This document shows, piece after piece, positions 1 through 7,726 of a stretch of 40,294 bases of DNA; the first letter of the stretch is position 1; the number at the start of each line of letters is the position of its first letter. The stretch is from assembly GCA_013289065.1 (NCBI GenBank), contig JABDAP010000018.1:1-40294 (forward strand), in the 5' to 3' direction. The notes below the pieces were generated by a model. That model was not told the DNA's origin. It saw only the letters and a list, made by a program, of their open reading frames with translations, and ran no database searches. This DNA comes from Bacteroidota bacterium (GTDB lineage: Bacteria; Bacteroidota; Bacteroidia; Chitinophagales; Chitinophagaceae). Both the position numbers and the translations under genes were made by a program.

Positions 1-2
1 CA

Positions 3-158
3 AACGATCCGAAGAAAGGGTACAACGAAAAAAATCCTGCACAGCCACAAGGCTCTTTTACCGCTGAATCAAATCAAAAAGGAGATGTTGAATCGCCTTC
101 TAAAAGATCTGTTCAGAAATTAGAAAAACGTAAAACCAATCTCACTTCCAAAAAGTAG
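3..158 (+). CDS. C-terminal fragment of an unknown gene, cut by the window edge
   Basis: Frame 3 is open from the window edge to a TAG stop at 156-158 and encodes 51 residues. They are polar and low in complexity (many K, N, S, Q and E), with no recognisable motif, and look like a disordered or charged tail. The next gene starts 8 bp downstream, so the two are probably co-transcribed. The product cannot be named from this piece. Confidence 0.5.
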   Translation, partial: NDPKKGYNEKNPAQPQGSFTAESNQKGDVESPSKRSVQKLEKRKTNLTSKK

Positions 159-166
159 CTAACAGT

Positions 167-760
167 ATGAAGCGTAAATGGATCATACTGATCGTAGTTG
201 CCGTGGTATGTACCGCATCCTACCTGTACCTGCATGTACGCAAGAGCAGAGATTTTGAACCGCAGATAAAAAGAAAACTCGCCGAGCTGGTTAAGAAAGC
301 ATCCAACGGTTTATATAACCTCGATATGGAAAATGTGGAGATCGACATCACCAATTTTTCTGTGACCGCTGAAAATGTTTTACTCACACCGGATTCATTG
401 CGTGCCATTGAACTGGACAAACTGAAACAACTCCCGGATAATATTTATACCATTTCGCTTAAAAATTTATCCATACGTGGGTTATCGCCATTGGATCTGA
501 TCCAGGGAAATAATATCGATATCAATCACATCGTACTCGACTCGGCTGATGTAAAAGTATTTCATAAAACAAGCGCATCGAATAACAAAGACACAGGCAA
601 CCTGTATTCGAAAATCGTACCGGCCAAAAAATCATGGCGCATTGAGGAAAAGATTGCACAAGAACGCAGCCTTATAAGGATCCGCCTTCTATCAACTGCC
701 TATGTTGCAGAATTAAATGAGATCAAATCGTTACATTTAAACATGACAGCATTTGCATGA
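167..760 (+). pseudogene. AsmA-like membrane-anchored protein, 3'-truncated and chimeric
   Basis: The 197-residue product starts with MKRK and one hydrophobic segment (about residues 4-22). The following region has the alternating hydrophobic pattern and 'NIDINHIVLDSADVKVFHK' style typical of AsmA/DUF748-like proteins of Bacteroidota, which are usually several hundred residues longer. From residue 176 the frame is no longer its own: STAYVAELNEIKSL is encoded by 44 bp identical to part of the haloperoxidase gene at 3378-3421. The last eight residues read antisense into the LacI gene, and the two frames overlap at 723-760. I infer a truncated gene whose ORF persists by chance. The family call rests on pattern only. 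Confidence 0.5.
692..735 (+). repeat. 44-bp inverted repeat, copy 1, at a gene-gene junction
   Basis: Positions 692-735 are identical over 44 bp to the reverse complement of 3378-3421. The other copy is a natural part of the haloperoxidase reading frame, so this one is the displaced copy. It lies exactly between the truncated AsmA-like frame on the left and the truncated LacI frame on the right. The repeated codons are in the same frame in both genes. Confidence 0.9.
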
Positions 761-1667
761 ATGCGCGTTTGCCCAGTTTATAACCGCTGGTTTCCACATG
801 TGTTATTTTGGGGTCATACAAAGTTGGCAGCAAGCCATTGCTGATGCTGATCACCGATATGTCATCGGGGATGCGTAATTTTTTTTCGTGAATGGCATAC
901 ATCACGCCGATCAGTATCAGGTCGCCCATACAAAAGATTACATCGGGGCGGCCGGGGCGGTTCAATGCCGCAAGCGTTTCTGCTTTTGCTGTTGCCGATT
1001 GTTCGGGAAATGAAATATCTATTTTTGTTTGCGGGGATAATTCAACAAATGTTTCCTTAAATGATTCCAGTCTTTTCTGCGTGATACTGAGATGCGGGTG
1101 GCCGAACAATGCCAGCACATGTTTTTTATTTTTTTTAATGATCGCTTCAGCGGCCATACGTGCCGTTTCAGCATCTGCCAGGCAAACTTTGTTACAGGTT
1201 TCATTTACGGGAACCCTGTCGAAAAATATGACCGGCGCTTTTAATTCATTAAGTTTAAAAAAGGGAGTGATATCCTCCGTAGCGATAGAGATCGAGGCAA
1301 ACAAACCCGCCACCATGTTTTTTCTGAAAAGGTTGAGGTTGTTCTTTTCAATACTCATATCATCGCGCGACTGCATGATCAATACAGAGTAACCATGCAG
1401 CCTTGCATCTTCTTCCACCGCGGCAATAAAAGAATCGTAAAAAAAATTGTTGATCGTGGGAACCAGTATCCCCAAAACATTATTGTGTTTGGTGCGCAGT
1501 TGTACGGCATAGCTGTTGGGTTCATATTCCATGGCTGTTGCCAGTTCCTTAACACGCAGTTTTGTTTTCTCAGAAATATCAGGATGGTCTTTCAATGCAC
1601 GTGAAACCGTTGAGATACTCAGGCCCAATACTTCTGATAATTTTTTAAGCGTACTCTGTTGTATCAT
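723..1667 (-). pseudogene. LacI-family transcriptional regulator, C-terminus truncated
   Basis: The N-terminal helix-turn-helix is clear: LKKLSEVLGLSISTVSRALKDHPDIS at about residues 7-32 (window reading, broken here only by length), with the usual STVSRAL recognition helix. It is followed by a periplasmic-binding-protein-like effector domain starting at NNVLGILVPTINNFFY. The 314-residue frame ends shortly after YKLGKRAFMQML, where family members (about 340 residues) normally continue. The remaining codons run into the 44-bp haloperoxidase-derived segment. The DNA-binding domain is intact, but the last strand and helix of the effector domain are missing, so activity is uncertain. The window also contains a typical LacI operator (30421-30434), but nothing shows that this protein binds it. 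Confidence 0.8.
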
Positions 1668-1753
1668 GCATTGGATAATTAACTGTGCGGTTGTTTAAGT
1701 CTGTAATATACACTTTTGAAAAAAACAGTTTGTATTTTATCTTTCTTATATGC

Positions 1754-1787
1754 AAAAAAGAACCCCCTCAGTAAAAACGGAAGGGGT
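1754..1787 (-). terminator. Rho-independent terminator
   Basis: On the minus strand ACCCCTTC pairs with GAGGGGGT (one G-U pair) around a short T-rich loop, followed by CTTTTTTGC. The plus-strand arms are 1762-1769 and 1780-1787. It lies downstream of the fossil barrel end at 1955, so it was probably the original terminator of that lost gene. Confidence 0.65.
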
Positions 1788-1790
1788 GTT

Positions 1791-1810
1791 CAATAAACTG
1801 CCATTTATTG
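1791..1810. repeat. Hairpin repeat, copy 1 (CAATAAACTGCCATTTATTG)
   Basis: This is a perfect inverted repeat: CAATAAA, a CTGCCA loop, TTTATTG. Eighteen bases are shared with copies at 2041-2058 and at the SusC start (30168-30187, minus strand). It lies directly beside the terminator at 1754-1787. Confidence 0.75.
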
Positions 1811-1954
1811 GAACTTGAAATGGTTTAACGGTTATGGATTTTATCTAACGGTTGTTCGTTTTGAATCATACCGGTTTCAACAAAATTGCAGTTTTAATGG
1901 AACCATCAAAGTGGTCATGTATTTTTCACACAGTTAAAATTATCCACAACACAT

Positions 1955-2005
1955 TTATAATTTTACCCTGAATGAAACATAAAAGGTTCTTCCGCTTGAT
2001 GGCGT
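1955..2005 (-). pseudogene. Fossil C-terminus of an outer-membrane beta-barrel or TonB receptor
   Basis: The minus strand encodes TPSSGRTFYVSFRVKL followed by TAA (1955-1957). The pattern of GR, then alternating aromatic/hydrophobic residues and a basic-hydrophobic end, is that of the last beta strand of Bacteroidota TonB-dependent receptors. Upstream the frame runs into the terminator T-run of the haloperoxidase gene, so the rest of the barrel gene is gone. With only 16 codons this could be chance, but the position fits: a terminator follows about 170 bp downstream. Confidence 0.45.
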
Positions 2006-2036
2006 AAAAAAAAACCTCTCTGCAGAAACAGAGAGG
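2006..2036 (-). terminator. Strong Rho-independent terminator of the haloperoxidase operon
   Basis: On the minus strand CCTCTCTG, a 6-nt loop and CAGAGAGG form a perfect 8-bp stem followed by nine T residues. It lies about 40 bp after the haloperoxidase stop codon and ends the operon that begins at 9763. Confidence 0.9.
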
Positions 2037-2039
2037 CGT

Positions 2040-2059
2040 CCAATAAACTGCCATTTATG
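2040..2059. repeat. Hairpin repeat, copy 2 (CCAATAAACTGCCATTTATG)
   Basis: These 20 bases are identical to the minus-strand sequence over the SusC start codon (30187 to 30168). The copy lies between the haloperoxidase stop and its terminator. Confidence 0.75.
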
Positions 2060-2075
2060 TAAGCTTATAAAAAGT

Positions 2076-3626
2076 TTAGTCAGCTCCGTCTGTTTTTGCT
2101 CTTGCTACTGCATATGCACCAACTTTCTGGCCGGTTGTTAACCCGATACCGCAATCGCTCCGGTAATGAATGCCGCCGTACATGCGCGACATAGATGCTT
2201 CGTTAGCCATGTCTGTATAAGCGCTTGCCCTTTCCGGAATAATATATCCGAGAATTGTTGCCGCCGCTCCGCTGAATGTTGAATGGCCCGATATATAAGC
2301 TGGAAAATTCGGAATGCCTGTCAATGTTTTGATAGCAGTGTTCATCTGCGTAGGGCGCGGGTTAAAATAAAAATACTTCGTGTTCCAGCATACGATAGCA
2401 GCATCCATCAATGACATATTCAGCAGCGCCATATCACGCGCCCATCTTACTTCACTGAAATTCTTTGTAATAAAATCTTCAGCAGCGATCGCATTCCAGT
2501 GGCCGGGTGGTGTGTAAGTTGCCACACCATCGGCCCAGAACTGTACGATGCGTGTATGTTCACGCGTTGGGTTCTTTACAAGATCGGCTATCTCTGCTGT
2601 TTCTGTTTTCATCTGATCGCTCGATGTCGATGGCGGCGGCCCGGGTCTTAATGTAGCCGTTATCGTTGGATCAAATAAAAACGGCGTTACATTTCCAAAC
2701 AACGGTAACATCGGCGGCCTGCGCGGGCTCTCAAGGCTGAACCATGGTGTTTCGCCTCTTGCCACGGCAACCGTTTCAAAATTTGACCAGTCTGTCTGCG
2801 TACCTGCCGCAGCGCCTGCTTTATCAGCCCTTGCACGCGTGGTGAATTTTTGCGCCACCAATCTTCCGAGCGCTTCACCTGCTTCAATATCGCTGCGGGT
2901 GGCAGACCCTGCCGTTATTTTTGCCAATTCTTCTTCATCGGCTTTTTGCTGGATGAATGCGATCTCATCAGGAAATAACAGCTTCATCATTTCTGCTGTT
3001 ACGCCTGCAAGAACAGCATCTTCTGAAGGATAAGAAGGCAGATCGGTTGCACCAAGCCGCGCAGTAATGGTTGGATCTGTTTTATAAGGCGCGGGCCTGT
3101 TGTATAATTTTTTATAGTACCATGCCGCCACCAATGCATCATATTGTGCAGCGCTTACATAAGCATATGCTCTTGCTGCATACGGTGGATTGGCAAACGG
3201 AAACAAAGGATACGCGAACGGATTGTTCGCATTGGGAAATGGGTATGTTCCATCGGCATTCTGGTAAGGTGGAAGATTGTATTTGGCTACCAATTGACGC
3301 ATCAGTTCATTCCATCTCAATACAGAGCCCGCACCCCAGTAGGATATCTTTGCCTGTTCATCATCACTGATATTTTGCTGTAACGATTTGATCTCATTTA
3401 ATTCTGCAACATAGGCAGTTGAGTTTACAGCTGTTGGTGCCGCCACAGGAAAATCTGTAGGGCCCGTGAGTAAAATAGTTTTCCAGTTGCCTGCATCAAG
3501 ATCAATCTTTGCAGGGTTGAGCGGCGGCAGGTTATCTGTGCGGCCTGTAATAGCTTTTGAACAGGAAAGCTGTAAAAAAATAATTCCTGTTGCCAATATT
3601 GCGGTTGAAAAAAATATCTTTTTCAT
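2076..3626 (-). CDS. Vanadium-dependent haloperoxidase-like (PAP2 superfamily) lipoprotein
   Basis: From the ATG at 3626 the product has 516 residues. It begins with a lipoprotein signal (MKKIFFSTAILATG, lipobox LQLSC, Cys22). The C-terminal third carries the full vanadate/phosphate-binding signature of the family: K417-x6-RP, then SGH with His448, then SR-x5-H-x3-D with Arg481, His487 and Asp491. Such enzymes oxidise halides with H2O2 or act as acid phosphatases; the sequence alone does not say which. The frame is open up to an ATG at 3725, but that start would overlap the upstream gene by 98 bp and hide the signal peptide. The chosen start is 1 bp after the upstream stop, suggesting translational coupling. 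Residues around STAYVAELNEIKSL are duplicated at 692-735. Confidence 0.88.
   Translation of the reverse strand: MKKIFFSTAILATGIIFLQLSCSKAITGRTDNLPPLNPAKIDLDAGNWKTILLTGPTDFPVAAPTAVNSTAYVAELNEIKSLQQNISDDEQAKISYWGAGSVLRWNELMRQLVAKYNLPPYQNADGTYPFPNANNPFAYPLFPFANPPYAARAYAYVSAAQYDALVAAWYYKKLYNRPAPYKTDPTITARLGATDLPSYPSEDAVLAGVTAEMMKLLFPDEIAFIQQKADEEELAKITAGSATRSDIEAGEALGRLVAQKFTTRARADKAGAAAGTQTDWSNFETVAVARGETPWFSLESPRRPPMLPLFGNVTPFLFDPTITATLRPGPPPSTSSDQMKTETAEIADLVKNPTREHTRIVQFWADGVATYTPPGHWNAIAAEDFITKNFSEVRWARDMALLNMSLMDAAIVCWNTKYFYFNPRPTQMNTAIKTLTGIPNFPAYISGHSTFSGAAATILGYIIPERASAYTDMANEASMSRMYGGIHYRSDCGIGLTTGQKVGAYAVARAKTDGAD
3378..3421 (-). repeat. 44-bp inverted repeat, copy 2, inside the haloperoxidase gene
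   Basis: This is the native copy: its codons STAYVAELNEIKSL continue the protein smoothly on both sides. It is identical to 692-735 in inverted orientation. The repeats enclose about 2.64 kb. Confidence 0.9.
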
Positions 3627-3627
3627 A

Positions 3628-4590
3628 TTATTTTTGATTTGAAGCGGGAACTGATTTTTTTTGCTTGTGTGAAAAATCAAGAATGTAAAAAATACCGCCG
3701 GTAAGGCTGTTGGCCTGACCAACATTTCTGCCTGCCAGCGTGGTTTCGCCGCCGCCGATCAGCGATAACCCACTGATAGCTTTCAGCGTATATTTTAAAT
3801 TGATCCCGAGTGTTGATGCATTCATCCGGTTGCTTGCAAACGGCATATTGTTGCGCGTGATATCAAAACCTCCTAACGTGTACATTTGATTGTAGATGGC
3901 TTCTGCAATCAAACGCCCGCTGCGGTATCCTGCACGGATATTAAAAGACGATTGGTCAGGCATCTCTACTTCATTTGTGAGATGCAGTTCTGTTGTATAA
4001 TAAGATGTGCGGTCAATTTTGATATTGCTTCGTACCACATAGGTTCCTGAAGCGGTTGCAAACAAATGGCCAGCCTGATAATCGGCCATCGCACGGAGCG
4101 AAAGATTTTTGCTGTGCATACCGATCGACATCGGAAGAAAATCAGGATTGTAATTCGTTACGGGAAATGAAAATCCGCCAATACCATACACGGATAACAA
4201 TCCATTTCCTACATGTGTTTCAACAGGCATCCATTTTACCCAGAGAGAAAGATCCTGGAATCCTTTGTCTCCATGCAGTGTGCCTGCAGAAGCTTTTGTC
4301 TGCACATATGGCAACCCAACCAGCAGGTTCAGTTTTCCGGAAACACCATACGTTCCCATAAAGCCGGCCATGTTCATAGACACGTTACCGAGATTATCAT
4401 TCGTTCTTTTCAGCGTGCCTTCCCAGTAATCGGTCCAATGGCTGCTGCTGTACATACCACCAATACAAAAATTATTTTTCGACATCATGATGGCATCGAT
4501 GTCTGTTTGTGCAGTTACTGATACATGGGCAATACATAGCATGCCCATGACCAGCAACCACCTGCATGGTTGTGCCAATAAAGTTTTCAT
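3628..4590 (-). CDS. Outer-membrane beta-barrel protein of unknown function
   Basis: The 320-residue product has a Sec signal peptide (MKTLLAQPCRWLLVMGMLCIA, likely cleaved after VTA). The rest consists of short amphipathic strands alternating with turns, such as GKLNLLVGLPYVQT and LIAEAIYNQMYTLGG, as in MetA-like or other transporter-type outer-membrane barrels. No catalytic motif is visible. It lies between a second barrel protein (46 bp upstream) and the haloperoxidase gene (1 bp downstream), so it may serve as channel or partner for a substrate or product of that enzyme. This role is inferred from context only. Confidence 0.7.
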   Translation of the reverse strand: MKTLLAQPCRWLLVMGMLCIAHVSVTAQTDIDAIMMSKNNFCIGGMYSSSHWTDYWEGTLKRTNDNLGNVSMNMAGFMGTYGVSGKLNLLVGLPYVQTKASAGTLHGDKGFQDLSLWVKWMPVETHVGNGLLSVYGIGGFSFPVTNYNPDFLPMSIGMHSKNLSLRAMADYQAGHLFATASGTYVVRSNIKIDRTSYYTTELHLTNEVEMPDQSSFNIRAGYRSGRLIAEAIYNQMYTLGGFDITRNNMPFASNRMNASTLGINLKYTLKAISGLSLIGGGETTLAGRNVGQANSLTGGIFYILDFSHKQKKSVPASNQK

Positions 4591-4635
4591 TGAATTTTTT
4601 GTTTAGCCCCTGAAAAAATATTGATTTCTCTTCCC

Positions 4636-5718
4636 TTAAAACCTGAAAGACAAACCGATGTTAACTGCATAGTCTGCAAAGGCAGCATCACCCTGTGTGT
4701 ATTTGCCGGTGAGTGCCGTAGTTATTTTATCAGGAATGCTCTGTGTACGGTTGCGCGTTATAGCGATCGGTACAAAAGCATATACATTTAATTTTTTGAA
4801 AGCATAGGTAACACCAGGCTCACCGGAAATAATATAACCGGGGCGCCTGAAACCACCGCTGCCGCCGATCAGGTCATGCACAGGTAAACATTCGTTACGC
4901 AGGCCTGCCGAGAAAGTAAATTTATCAACAAGAAAATTTACACCGCCTCTTAACATCAGCTGATCAGGAACACTCATCACATCACTGCCGTTTGCGATCG
5001 TTGCTGCAGAAGGTGTAGCACCGCGTGTGGCAGAAGTTCCGTTCACTTCTGTTGGGTTAATGAGGTAATAAAAATTTTCATACAATCCTATATTGCGGGC
5101 AATATTATAAAAACTGTTTACTTCTATCGTAATTCCTGTACCGCCATCACCTAACTGGATAGACTGATCAACGGGTCCGAGTGTATATACATTTGGTGTA
5201 GCTGTATAAAAATGATCCAGTACATTATAATTGCCGGTAGCAAGTTTAAGGCCCAATCCCAGCTGCACATTTACTTTACGGTTCTTAACAGGATCCAATA
5301 ACCAGTAGTAGCCGGTTAAACGGATATCGCCCAAACCAAAAGAAGCAGTTGTATGTCTTTCTTTACCACCATGCTCATATAAGGAAGAGCGTGTGTTTGA
5401 CTCGATCGGAACATCTATTGCAACGGACCAGCGGTCGTTGAGGATACGGGTTATGGCAACATCCATTGTATAAGAATGGTTGATCACTTCTGTACCGAGA
5501 TCCTGTCTTTGTTTTTGTTCTTCTTCCCCGATAAAATGTTTATAGGAATGGAAGTAACGATTGTTCATATTAAAGATCCAGCGGCTGGCTGTAGAATCAG
5601 CATGTGCATGATCCATCGTACACATACCGCCAACACTGCGGATGGCCACACAACCCTGTGAATTTGCATTCACTGAAATAGAGGCTGCTAAAATGAGGAT
5701 GATTATAATTTTTTTCAT
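4636..5718 (-). CDS. Outer-membrane beta-barrel, transporter-like, Cys motif near the N-terminus
   Basis: The 360-residue product has a signal peptide (MKKIIIILILAASISVNANS). The mature N-terminus has QGCVAIRSVGGMC followed by MDHAHAD, a Cys/Met/His-rich stretch that might bind a metal. The remainder is beta-barrel-like and ends in VNIGLSFRF, a typical C-terminal outer-membrane insertion strand. The second barrel gene lies 45 bp downstream and the second haloperoxidase gene 45 bp upstream, so all are probably one operon. Its role is unknown; transport across the outer membrane is inferred from fold. Confidence 0.7.
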   Translation of the reverse strand: MKKIIIILILAASISVNANSQGCVAIRSVGGMCTMDHAHADSTASRWIFNMNNRYFHSYKHFIGEEEQKQRQDLGTEVINHSYTMDVAITRILNDRWSVAIDVPIESNTRSSLYEHGGKERHTTASFGLGDIRLTGYYWLLDPVKNRKVNVQLGLGLKLATGNYNVLDHFYTATPNVYTLGPVDQSIQLGDGGTGITIEVNSFYNIARNIGLYENFYYLINPTEVNGTSATRGATPSAATIANGSDVMSVPDQLMLRGGVNFLVDKFTFSAGLRNECLPVHDLIGGSGGFRRPGYIISGEPGVTYAFKKLNVYAFVPIAITRNRTQSIPDKITTALTGKYTQGDAAFADYAVNIGLSFRF

Positions 5719-5763
5719 GACAAGTTTCTTAAAGAGTTAATAATGGTTTGGTTTTGAAAAAGT

Positions 5764-7092
5764 CTATTTCTTTTTCATTTGTATGCGGTTGGCAACAAGT
5801 TGCCCGACCAGTTTTCCGCATTCGGTACTTACGATACATGAATTGTGAAAATGTATTCCGCCATAAAATCTCGCCCAGTTATTTTCCTGCGCTGCTGCGC
5901 GGAAAGATCTGAATGAGCGGTTCTTAATACCAAACTCCAGTTCGGTTGAATCGGTATATTGAAAATTATCGCCAAATACACTGGTAAGCGCTTCTGCGGC
6001 TGATGATGAAATGGTTGAGTGTCCGCAGGTATATTCAGGGAATGCCGGTGTTTGTAAATACGGGCGCCAGTTTGGATCAAAGTATTTATTGATCACTGTT
6101 TCCGGCCTTACCGTATTGTAGGTATATTTTACTTTCCAGCATTCGATAAATGCATCGAACAATGCAATGCTTGTTACGGCAAATGCATACACAGTAGTTG
6201 CATAGTCTGCTTTCGCTTTTTTTGCCGCAATGCCTACTACGCTCATCCAGTGGCCCGATGGTGAGAATTTTTTACTGCCGAACATAACATGCCCCGTTAC
6301 ATTCATTTTAAAAGGATTGTCATCCCAGAATTCTGCAATATGTTTTTGTTCGTCTGTTAAACTGTCGCCTGCATTTTTAATGGCCATCACTTCCTGGTAA
6401 TATTTACTGTTCTTATCAGTGATATTATATGTTGGCGGCGGCGGTGGTGCAAATACACCGGCGCTATCGATCGCCATTGTCCTGATCTCCATCCAGTGCG
6501 GCTCTGCAGCCGATGCGTACATGGGTGGTGTGGGTATCCATCTTCCCGGAATATCTTTCACCGTATATTTTTCAGCGCCGCGTGTTTCGAGATACTTATC
6601 TTTTTTGCTCCAGCGGATAATAGAAATACCCACACTATCTGCCAATAGTTGTGATGCTTTTTCTACATCATCCGACATGCCTTTATCTCTTGCGATCTGT
6701 AAAATACTGTCTTTATATTCTTTCATGCTTCCTTCGGGAAAAGTAACCGCTTCGCCCACTTTCATGTATGCGAGTAATGCAGCAAGTTCTATATCCGCAT
6801 TTTTATCTGTTGGTGGCAATGATATTTTTTTCAATCCATGCAATTGTCCAACAAGCGACTTGTATTGATCCGGATGTGCCGATGCAATAATTTCATATGC
6901 GGCAATAGCAGCATAACTATAGTTACGTGCAGCAACCATGGGAGGAAAATTATTTCCCATCACTACTGTATTTAACTGGTGTACCGTTTGACTGAATAAT
7001 TCCGGATTGTGCAGATATGTTTTGTAATCATTACCGTTACGGCATGAATACAGGCATAAAACAACACAAAGACCCAACAGGAGTCTTTTCAT
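5764..7092 (-). CDS. Second vanadium haloperoxidase-like (PAP2) lipoprotein, divergent active site
   Basis: The 442-residue product has a lipoprotein signal (MKRLLLGLCVVLCLYSC). The PAP2 signature is present but altered: K322-x6-RP, then CGH instead of SGH (His358 kept), then AR-x5-H (Arg408 and His414 kept) with Ser418 where the family usually has Asp. The core arginine and histidine residues remain, so vanadate or phosphate binding is plausible, but specificity or rate may differ from the intact paralogue at 2076-3626. The genes flanking it in the operon encode barrels and a small membrane-anchored protein. Confidence 0.82.
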   Translation of the reverse strand: MKRLLLGLCVVLCLYSCRNGNDYKTYLHNPELFSQTVHQLNTVVMGNNFPPMVAARNYSYAAIAAYEIIASAHPDQYKSLVGQLHGLKKISLPPTDKNADIELAALLAYMKVGEAVTFPEGSMKEYKDSILQIARDKGMSDDVEKASQLLADSVGISIIRWSKKDKYLETRGAEKYTVKDIPGRWIPTPPMYASAAEPHWMEIRTMAIDSAGVFAPPPPPTYNITDKNSKYYQEVMAIKNAGDSLTDEQKHIAEFWDDNPFKMNVTGHVMFGSKKFSPSGHWMSVVGIAAKKAKADYATTVYAFAVTSIALFDAFIECWKVKYTYNTVRPETVINKYFDPNWRPYLQTPAFPEYTCGHSTISSSAAEALTSVFGDNFQYTDSTELEFGIKNRSFRSFRAAAQENNWARFYGGIHFHNSCIVSTECGKLVGQLVANRIQMKKK

Positions 7093-7143
7093 TTCACTAA
7101 AAAATTAAATGGAAAGAGAAAAAAATTGCTTAATGAACCAACA

Positions 7144-7707
7144 CTAAGCTTGTGGTGGTTTATCTAAGCGGCTGAGGTATTCAGACTTCATTTGCGCAAA
7201 AATCATCTTGTTCCAGGTTGCAGACAGGTCATGATCCCTAAACTGCCAAGCAAAAGAATGATGATCATCTGTAAAATCCTGCACAGAGAATTTTGTCAAA
7301 TGAGTTTGATGTGAGGTAGCCTTCTTAGAGGAAGTATTATTGGTAACAAAATCGTTTGCTAATCTGGCGAATTCATCGCGGGCATTTTTAATACCGGTAC
7401 GTTCTGTATTCGGTATACAAAGCAATTCCAGTGAATCCTGGTAGAAGCGGCGTTTTACATAAGTGTATGTAACGCCATTCATTTCAATGTTTCCATCTAC
7501 CCTTTCAAATTTTTCTGAACTGCTTCCGTAAGGAAGGCTGGCGGCCACTTTGATGGTGATCAGATCTGCATCGCTGTAGTGATGAAGATCAAGCTCTGCC
7601 TGCATTTTGGCATCGGCATTGTTTTCAAAATGATCGGAAAGCAGCTTGTAGCCGCCCCAATTAAAGAGAAGTATTCCCAATAGCAGTATGGAAGCAATCC
7701 GTTTCAC
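7144..7707 (-). CDS. Small membrane-anchored protein of unknown function
   Basis: The only longer start is a TTG at 7764, overlapping the upstream gene. I prefer the GTG at 7707, which gives 187 residues starting VKRIASILLLGILLFNWGGY, one N-terminal membrane anchor, 19 bp after the upstream stop. The outside part contains YSDADLITIKVAASLPYG, an ERVDGNIEMNGVTYTYVKRR stretch and LELLCIPN. I have a general memory of similar uncharacterised proteins next to outer-membrane receptor genes in Bacteroidota, but cannot name a family. The C-terminal half is rich in His, Asp and Thr. Confidence 0.6.
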   Translation of the reverse strand: MKRIASILLLGILLFNWGGYKLLSDHFENNADAKMQAELDLHHYSDADLITIKVAASLPYGSSSEKFERVDGNIEMNGVTYTYVKRRFYQDSLELLCIPNTERTGIKNARDEFARLANDFVTNNTSSKKATSHQTHLTKFSVQDFTDDHHSFAWQFRDHDLSATWNKMIFAQMKSEYLSRLDKPPQA

Positions 7708-7726
7708 GTTGTGTGAAAATAACACA

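Larger units (their letters stand above)
1668..2075. other. Intergenic region with two terminators and gene remnants
   Basis: This 408-bp gap has no intact gene. From left to right it holds the unresolved LacI promoter area, a minus-strand terminator (1754-1787), a perfect 20-nt hairpin repeat (1791-1810), two direct TAACGGTT repeats 20 bp apart (1826-1833, 1846-1853), a fossil beta-barrel C-terminus (1955-2005), a second minus-strand terminator (2006-2036), and a second copy of the hairpin repeat (2040-2059). Confidence 0.7.

Noticed and set aside
892..1392. 166-residue plus-strand frame opposite the LacI gene
   Set aside because: It is antisense to a well-supported regulator and shows no motif or plausible start region. 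Other long frames antisense to the barrels, CRTAC1, OmpA and SusC genes were dropped for the same reason.
1940..1948. TTATCCACA, a perfect DnaA box
   Set aside because: It is a single box with no cluster, no AT-rich unwinding element and no dnaA/dnaN neighbours; expected by chance in 40 kb.
3627..3725. N-terminal extension of the haloperoxidase frame to the ATG at 3725
   Set aside because: It overlaps the upstream gene by 98 bp and would put 33 residues before a clear lipoprotein signal.
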